Below are positions 62,401 through 64,000 of a stretch of 64,000 nt of DNA, piece by piece. The position numbers and the translations under genes were made by a program. Under the pieces are notes generated by a model. That model was not told the origin of the DNA. It made no database searches and was given only the letters and a program-made list of their open reading frames with translations. The first letter of the stretch is position 1. Each line of letters begins with the position of its first letter. Origin of the DNA: Opisthorchis felineus (Eukaryota; Platyhelminthes; Trematoda; Opisthorchiida; Opisthorchiidae); assembly GCA_004794785.1 (NCBI GenBank), contig SJOL01006427.1, forward strand, positions 537,722 through 601,721, in the 5' to 3' direction.

Positions 62401-62978
62401 ATTGGGGAGAACGGTAGGTCAACAGTAGCCTTGGTTTTCTGAAAAATTCTCGTTTTCGTTCACTGTCCTTCAGAAGAGATCCGATTTCCTTGCCCCCTAC
62501 AGATAGTTCTTCCAGAGGAAGGCAACTGCACTTGTTATGTATGGTTCGATGGCATTACTTTTACTGCCACTGCGACCGTATGACACCGCTCCTCTCCTGA
62601 GCATTCGGGTTTATGCCCTGTACCTTTCTCGCATTCCGGTTTTCAATCTATACCTTTTGCATCAGTACTAGCATTGGTTGGCTCAGGCTCTTGTTCGATA
62701 CCCTTTTGTGTTAACATCCGGCTGGAATAGCCTCTGCTGGGATCATGCTGTTATACTTGCTTCCGCATTCCTTTCTCTTATTTAGTAATGGCCAATACAT
62801 CGTTGGTGGTTCTGATTGTGGTTCTTTCTTTGTCTGGGATCGAGAGACTACGAACACTGTTCGAATCCTGGAGGCAGATGGATCAACCGTGAACTGCGTT
62901 CAGCCTCACCCCTCTATATGCCTACTAGCCAGTTCGGGCATTGACTCTGTTGTCCGGCTATGGTCACCCAGATCCGAA
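29380..62978 (+). CDS. WDTC1: WD and tetratricopeptide repeat protein 1 (WDTC1/adipose, DCAF9) homologue, nine exons, both ends incomplete
   Basis: In animals this protein is a substrate receptor of the CUL4-DDB1 ubiquitin ligase and a regulator of fat storage (Drosophila adipose). The exons 29,380-29,640, 29,684-29,881, 31,091-31,293, 35,107-35,186, 39,142-39,429, 42,075-42,282, 55,103-55,641, 57,648-58,026 and 62,786-62,978 join with matching phases into 783 codons. Domain order is five WD40 repeats (about residues 29-290), a TPR region (about 363-470), a low-complexity and coiled-coil linker, and two final WD40 repeats (about 705-783). WDXR-type DDB1-contact motifs FDLR (146-149) and YDRR (201-204) are present. 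The N-terminal exon and the C-terminal tail are not visible. The TPR-to-WD linker looks longer than in vertebrates. The gene spans at least 33.6 kb because of transposon-filled introns. Confidence 0.93.
29641..29683 (+). other. 43-bp GC-AG intron
   Basis: The donor is GCAAGT at 29,641 and the acceptor TATGTCTTCAG ends at 29,683. Only this junction joins the WD40 repeat in phase (PNLN to EYLVVTGAAD). The nearest GT donor at 29,645 would leave one extra base and break the frame. The intron is tiny compared with all others in this gene. Confidence 0.85.
29684..29881 (+). CDS. WDTC1: WDTC1 exon b: WD40 repeats 2-3
   Basis: Phase 0 at both ends, 66 codons. Reads VVTGAADAKIHVHDITR (end of blade 2), HSGRIKRLA, FWSAAEDGTVRQFDLRDP (blade 3). 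FDLR is a WDXR-type DDB1-contact motif. Donor is CAG|GTATGT. Confidence 0.93.
29882..31090 (+). other. WDTC1 intron 2, nothing else recognised
   Basis: 1,209 bp between GTATGT and TTGCCTTCAG. One 69-codon frame (30,229-30,438) has no domain. No repeat matching the rest of the window was seen. Confidence 0.6.
31091..31293 (+). CDS. WDTC1: WDTC1 exon c: WD40 repeat 4
   Basis: Starts in phase 0 after TTGCCTTCAG and ends in phase 2 before GTACGT. Contains EAKCLALNP, LLAVGSNDPYVRLYDRR; the segment EAKCL...AVG...VRLYD is highly characteristic of WDTC1. YDRR is the second WDXR-type motif. Confidence 0.92.
31294..35106 (+). other. WDTC1 intron 3, nothing else recognised
   Basis: 3,813 bp with only short frames without domains (for example 33,789-34,142). 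It may contain old repeats that cannot be recognised by eye. Confidence 0.5.
35107..35186 (+). CDS. WDTC1: WDTC1 exon d: linker between WD40 repeats 4 and 5
   Basis: An 80-bp exon between TTTTCTAG and GTAAGC. Entered in phase 2 and left in phase 1, it reads FQQSATEEVNETVEVPF then VRYFVPG, matching the family's short AQYYVAGHLP-like segment. It was chosen by phase and motif rather than length. Confidence 0.82.
35187..39141 (+). other. WDTC1 intron 4, nothing else recognised
   Basis: 3,955 bp without a recognisable domain, SINE or LINE piece. Several chance frames of 60-100 codons are present. Confidence 0.5.
39142..39429 (+). CDS. WDTC1: WDTC1 exon e: WD40 repeat 5
   Basis: Enters in phase 1 after TGTTTCCAG and leaves in phase 1 before GTAAGT. 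Contains HVNVTCVSFSPDGTELLAN and DHIYLFNLN, closely following the vertebrate pattern for the fifth blade. A Ser/Thr-rich loop (GSERRLTTTATAIT) precedes the TPR region. Confidence 0.92.
39430..42074 (+). other. WDTC1 intron 5, unrecognised content
   Basis: 2,645 bp. A 121-codon frame (40,592-40,957) and ATG-less protein-like runs near 40,260-40,420 (GWDCGQYYCSNCRWLAERA) and 41,490-41,655 suggest decayed transposon coding sequence, but no family can be named. Confidence 0.4.
42075..42282 (+). CDS. WDTC1: WDTC1 exon f: start of TPR region
   Basis: Enters in phase 1 after ATCCGAACTAG and leaves in phase 2 before GTTAGT. Reads a Cys-containing linker (CPFCTPC) then LEKASLQAAILVKAKAF, AVRAYNDYIQRWPGD, LYTGRATALLKRGW, the first TPR hairpins of the family. 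The acceptor at 42,073-42,074 was chosen because its phase fits exon e; another AG at 42,131-42,132 does not fit. Confidence 0.85.
42748..42914 (+). mobile_element. tRNA-headed SINE, near complete
   Basis: Head GAGCTCGAAATAGCTCAGTG with box A, box-B-like GGTTCGCGCTTCGAACC, body GTCTAGACTTAGGCAACCTA, and 3' part GGTGCTACGGCTGAACGATT. Same layout as the reference copy at 25,602; no clear target duplication was seen. Confidence 0.85.
44036..44110 (+). repeat. LINE 5'-region/SINE-body repeat
   Basis: The plus strand carries GGCCTTGGTTGAGGACCC followed by CTGGGCGTCATAGCAGTATC. This is the motif found reversed at 28,259-28,480, and it lies about 200 bp upstream of a LINE endonuclease fragment in the same orientation. 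Confidence 0.5.
44300..45245 (+). mobile_element. LINE endonuclease fragment
   Basis: The plus-strand frame reads FNMRALRQIGQEAALVQAL then VDVCCISASQMQD, the conserved opening of the apurinic-type endonuclease of these LINEs. Farther on, 44,969-45,244 ends with ALIRCKFSLNFSG, matching SDHALVRSRFSLRF of the copy at 27.8 kb. It is broken by frameshifts, and no reverse transcriptase follows in this orientation. Confidence 0.75.
44392..44466 (+). repeat. (TGT)n trinucleotide microsatellite, about 25 units
   Basis: Uninterrupted TGT/GTT repeats follow a short CCT run and stop at GTAGTC. In the LINE frame they encode poly-Val directly before FNMRALRQIGQ. In other frames they produce long poly-Asn or poly-Thr runs on the minus strand, which are artefacts. 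Confidence 0.97.
45490..46006 (-). mobile_element. Penelope-like reverse transcriptase fragment
   Basis: Minus-strand order is: VLVHFAVSLMCRTVPRTSVL (equivalent of the SFDVxSLFTxVP block), CLNLNFVCESVDYRQGEGA, VVGSPIG (equivalent of MGSPL), then AFVVIERDEINDFHEYISKL and YPDINFSTDLE (equivalent of the FLxxINxxHPxIxFTxExE block). This block order is distinctive for Penelope-like elements. The catalytic YVDD position is damaged (reads GCDA), a stop follows VGSPIGMR, and there is a frame change near 45,800, so it is dead. Confidence 0.7.
46195..46460 (-). mobile_element. LINE 3' fragment
   Basis: Minus-strand sequence resembles 47,050-47,200, sharing the CCCTCTCGGCGTCCCCTTCC-like stretch that encodes the LPGWGPREG region near the ORF end. 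Several overlapping short minus frames here are pieces of this one decayed end. Confidence 0.6.
46791..46960 (+). mobile_element. Degenerate SINE
   Basis: The head ACTCGAGGTATCTCGGTGGC and box-B-like GTGGTTCAAACCC are clear. The body and tail (TTCACCGATGATT near the end) are strongly diverged from the reference copy. Confidence 0.6.
47040..50200 (-). mobile_element. Non-LTR retrotransposon (second LINE lineage), broken, near full-length ORF region
   Basis: From right to left on the minus strand: endonuclease (49,711-50,183; YGPTRCSSEAEKDTLYREL, VIFVGDMNAQVG); linker (48,765-49,436; SKAREMEKAFANGNSRALY, RRLERWAEHFEEQFSW); reverse transcriptase (47,813-48,485; GHHAGFRPARGCINHIFTL, QGCPLSPFL); and C-terminal part (47,054-47,741; LGSCISPAG, GNARAAFVNLHHLWR, MTWQRSMKAIASKLS). 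A TAG falls immediately before the YADD catalytic codons near 47,833, and there are several frameshifts. It differs enough from the 25-kb element to be another lineage. Confidence 0.88.
48480..48767. other. 288-bp insertion splitting the LINE reverse transcriptase
   Basis: LINE sequence stops before 48,480 (encoding LKRQKA) and resumes after 48,767 (encoding CEISV), two segments that should be adjacent. The insert begins and ends with TA. It contains a T/A-rich run but no recognisable family or clear inverted termini. Confidence 0.6.
50250..51000 (-). repeat. Probable LINE 5' region, unrecognised
   Basis: Directly upstream (minus strand) of the LINE endonuclease. Around 50,420-50,470 it shares the TTGAGCCTTTGACTCA-type motif with the repeat at 28,320-28,360. 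The rest, including a 113-codon plus frame at 50,642-50,983, shows no domain. Confidence 0.4.
51084..51160 (+). mobile_element. SINE body fragment
   Basis: Carries GTCTAAGCTAGGACAACTTG, GGCGGTATCCCAGCCGTCGT and CGCAGCCATGCATC, a diverged copy of the SINE body and the start of its 3' part, without the tRNA head. Confidence 0.7.
51179..51225 (+). repeat. AT-rich ATT/ATG microsatellite
   Basis: Imperfect GATTAT, ATC and ATT repeats between SINE and LINE fragments. It probably grew from the A/T-rich tail of one of them. Confidence 0.8.
51226..51320 (-). mobile_element. LINE fragment
   Basis: On the minus strand it matches 52,945-53,035: CTGCAAGCATAAGATCTGAA and ATCAATTGGCTGTCC correspond to the CTTGCAGGCGAGCCAATGGA segment before the LGSCIS block. 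Confidence 0.7.
52395..52574 (-). mobile_element. tRNA-headed SINE, near complete
   Basis: The minus strand has the head GCGAGGTGGCTCAGTGGTTA, box B GGTTCGAACCC, body GTCTAGGCTTGGGCAACCTG and 3' part ending in AGCTGAACGAT. It is very close to the reference copy, so relatively young. No convincing target duplication was seen. Confidence 0.9.
52915..53800 (+). mobile_element. LINE 3' half
   Basis: Plus-strand blocks run in order: DVVDKFVCLDSCISS, ITSGIGKAGAAFANLRHLW, SLSVKGRVYTAAARSVLLY, SETWPLRAEDI, FDHRCLRSIGQVWWEHRI, LSWHVLRMSEDRLPH, MTWQRSTKTLTRKLS and WRSCIKAITF. One frameshift near 53,155 separates otherwise long frames. The 3' untranslated part ends in TGATAAATTGATTGAA, also seen at the end of the 57.4-kb copy. 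Confidence 0.88.
53801..54310 (+). repeat. Coding-like dispersed repeat R1, copy 2
   Basis: Partner of 9,596-10,095, starting exactly where the LINE ends. The frame reads RVTHKFDDPEYPKEGLGS, YRTIYTKVSEIIQQ, then after a stop and shift GKRNVVTIVWVLVVPSEAS and TTEQVRTVSADGAGT, followed by a donor-like GGGTAAGT. The first part is faintly reminiscent of a SEA-type extracellular domain, but this is a guess. It may be a captured or duplicated host exon. Confidence 0.65.
55103..55641 (+). CDS. WDTC1: WDTC1 exon g: rest of TPR region plus linker
   Basis: The largest exon, entered in phase 2 after ATATTTTAG, left in phase 1 before GTAAAT. NGDVYSALLDCHTTLSL and LLSVRCLLRLDWVREA continue the TPR helices (vertebrate GDHYDALRDC and RCLFELKYVAEA). 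It then carries a Ser/Pro/Thr linker with a charged coiled-coil-like segment (VRAKEKELEKIQQRM) that I do not recognise from vertebrate proteins. The 12.8-kb intron before it holds most of the window's transposons. Confidence 0.92.
56091..56175 (+). repeat. Coding-like repeat R4, copy 1
   Basis: On the plus strand it encodes LLKTVRQPTKVLVLLESHQV and GAVPEFPSTL, matching the copy read on the minus strand at 60,651-60,760. The frame is conserved between copies, which implies a coding origin; the element is unidentified. Confidence 0.7.
56871..56945 (-). repeat. Coding-like repeat R4, copy 2 (truncated)
   Basis: The minus-strand frame has NAVLLISLLKACRQPTGFAL, the start of the same motif, then diverges. 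It lies 700 bp from copy 1 in inverted orientation. Confidence 0.6.
57105..57194 (+). mobile_element. SINE tRNA-like head joined to LINE 3' end
   Basis: GAGCTCGAGGTAGCTCAGTG, GGTTAAGGCGCAAACTTACT, box-B-like GATTTGAACCC and CTTGACTGCTCCTG match the SINE head. At about 57,195 the sequence changes directly to LINE 3' sequence rather than the usual SINE body. Confidence 0.75.
57195..57490 (+). mobile_element. LINE 3' end
   Basis: Matches 53,525-53,800 (CCGTAAACTTAGTCTGGTCG, CCAATGGTTGATGAAACTGG, CGCAGTCAGTGGCGCTCATG) with a few indels, and ends in the same GATAAATTGATTGAA tail. Confidence 0.85.
57648..58026 (+). CDS. WDTC1: WDTC1 exon h: linker and start of the sixth WD40 repeat
   Basis: Entered in phase 1 after TCTATTTTTAG, left in phase 2 before GTAAAT. 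An acidic, Ser-rich linker (GSESNSPSEAILGSEPDLPD) is followed by a Cys-rich piece (CSCIVCVTQRC), then YTKRFLGHCNAITDIKEANFF, which is the hallmark GHCNTTTDIKEANFFG block of WDTC1. Confidence 0.93.
60651..60760 (-). repeat. Coding-like repeat R4, copy 3
   Basis: The minus-strand frame continues as LLKTLRQPTTNFALLGAHQV, GAVQEFPSTFVFSVAWYL and further to 60,487. It is the longest of the three copies and looks like the C-terminal part of an unidentified retroelement protein. Confidence 0.65.
61448..61753 (-). mobile_element. Possible LINE endonuclease C-terminal remnant
   Basis: The minus frame contains FTYREAACSDHKIEVAIDCG then LLYVPGFRQACIR. The SDHK block followed by a GFW-like motif resembles the end of CR1-type endonucleases. 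The evidence is a single motif. Confidence 0.35.
62228..62290 (-). mobile_element. SINE 3' tail fragment
   Basis: The minus strand reads CCTTCGGGTGGCATGGCAGT, TAGGCACCGAAAGGGTGTTA and CAGCTGAACGAT, the last third of the reference SINE, without body or head. Confidence 0.85.
62786..62978 (+). CDS. WDTC1: WDTC1 exon i: WD40 repeats 6-7
   Basis: Entered in phase 2 after TCTCTTATTTAG, left in phase 0 before GTGAGT. Reads NGQYIVGGSDCGSFFVWDRE then VNCVQPHPSICLLASSGIDS and VVRLWSPRSE, following the vertebrate C-terminal blades closely. The family's C-terminal tail (about 50 residues) must lie beyond the window. Confidence 0.94.
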
Positions 62979-63936
62979 GTGAGTTGTCCCAACTGCTATC
63001 GTTTCTTATGACTCACTTTCTGTTTGCTATGCCATCGAACCCCATTTACTGTCTAACTGAACGACAAAAATTCAGCCATCGACTCGCCTGAGGTGCTGGA
63101 GTAACCAGCCGAGTGAGTTCATCTTTTGGCTCTCGTCTGATAATGGTTAAGAGTACATTTAAGCGTACACGTAGAACTTTCGGTAACCTTCGCGCTTGCA
63201 TTTTATTAAATACACTACCTTTGAAAGAAAATTGGATGCAGTGTGTTCGTCAGAAAAATATAGGTATCCCTAAGGGTACTGATGAATCCCATTTATTACT
63301 TTTCGGGAACACATGTATAAATCTGGTGAGTAGCCGAATATTCCAGGTCGGCGCACTAGTAACCATAGAATTGCGACTTGGACCGTCTTCTCTCCCTGTC
63401 TAGTGCATGCAGCTCCCCAATGATAACATTATGCATTGCCTACATCAAAATATCACCTAAACGGTGAATGTCTCAAAATACCTCAGGGTCGCTCCCTGTC
63501 CGCCTGCCCTCTTCCCACTCTAGGTCTTTTGAAAATATATTTTCTGTTGTCGCGTAGCAGTGAAGCGTCAGTGTCGGTGTCTATGATAGCGTCAAAGGGG
63601 ACAAAACCACTGGAGTGATGACCTGTATTAACTCGCGTATTTCATAATGACCTATATGCAATCATCAAATGGTGTTCCACCACGGACGCCTCAGATATAT
63701 GCATGTGTCCCCGAAAAATACCCACTGAAGTCGACAATTAGTGCCGAAACTGTTCATATTTATCCAAATTGATACACTTCGCTTGAGCATACCTAGCAAT
63801 TTGCCATAGAGTTCTGTGTCCGTTAACAGTTTTATCGAAACACATGCGAAGTTGTATTCGAACCGGGTCGTTTTCATCCCAGTAAAACTTCAGTTGATGA
63901 AAGCTATGCCATTTCATCCATAAAATATCTGTATAG

Positions 63937-63940
<4 letters not shown>
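62979..63940 (+). other. Start of WDTC1 intron 9
   Basis: No exon resembling the expected C-terminal tail, no repeat matching the rest of the window, and only short chance frames. Confidence 0.55.

Positions 63941-64000
<60 letters not shown>
63941..64000 (+). repeat. (TA)n microsatellite running off the window end
   Basis: Sixty bases of uninterrupted TA to the last base. True length is unknown. Confidence 0.97.

Larger units (their letters stand above)
58027..62785 (+). other. WDTC1 intron 8
   Basis: 4,759 bp. Contains the R4 copy at 60,651-60,760, a possible LINE endonuclease remnant near 61.4-61.9 kb, and a SINE tail at 62,228-62,290. The 143-codon frame at 60,011-60,442 has no domain. 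A short stretch near 61,065-61,105 (CTCGATACGGAACTTTGA) matches 9,560-9,595. Confidence 0.6.

Noticed and set aside
1..64000. CRISPR arrays, bacterial operons or viral integrations
   Set aside because: No regularly spaced repeats, no bacterial-type gene clusters, and no viral structural or polymerase genes were recognised; all RT motifs fit LINE or Penelope-like elements.

Overview
The window looks like flatworm (trematode fluke-type) nuclear DNA. It is a large, intron-rich eukaryotic genome with one recognisable host gene and dense, decayed retrotransposons. The retrotransposons are endonuclease/reverse-transcriptase non-LTR elements with a conserved LRWLGYVLRM-type C-terminal block, tRNA-headed SINEs and a Penelope-like element. 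There are also remains of a MULE/ZSWIM-type DNA transposon. The species cannot be named from sequence alone. There are no operons, bacterial genes, CRISPR arrays or rRNA genes.

Region 1 (1-29,379) has no confidently identified host exon. It holds a broken MULE-family transposase with a SWIM zinc finger on the minus strand (4,610-6,860), several old dispersed repeats (pairs 6.9/12.2-12.8 kb, 14.0/20.7 kb, 9.6/53.8 kb), a strongly purine-rich stretch (about 12.8-17.1 kb), and two ATG-less open frames (21.7 and 23.1 kb). A nest of LINE and SINE pieces lies at 23.5-28.5 kb. Its centre is a 5'-truncated but surprisingly open LINE (25,381-28,258, minus) carrying a SINE insertion with a perfect 13-bp target duplication.

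Region 2 (29,380-62,978, plus strand) is one host gene, the homologue of WDTC1/adipose (DCAF9), a WD40-TPR-WD40 substrate receptor of the CUL4-DDB1 ubiquitin ligase. Nine exons can be joined with consistent phases into 2,349 coding bases (783 codons); both ends lie outside what can be seen. The first visible intron is only 43 bp and uses a GC-AG splice pair. The remaining introns are 1.2 to 12.8 kb.

Intron 6 (42,283-55,102) contains most of the mobile DNA: SINEs, a LINE endonuclease fragment with a (GTT)n expansion at its start, a Penelope-like reverse transcriptase fragment, a near full-length but broken LINE (47,040-50,200, minus), a second LINE 3' half in plus orientation (52,915-53,800), and a copy of the 9.6-kb coding-like repeat. 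Intron 7 carries a SINE-head/LINE-tail chimera, and introns 7 and 8 share a small coding-like repeat. The window ends inside a (TA)n tract.

I found no convincing undescribed multi-gene system. The most unusual items are the GC-AG mini-intron, the frame-preserving SINE insertion in a LINE open frame, the mini-introns inside a transposase, and the unidentified coding-like dispersed repeats.
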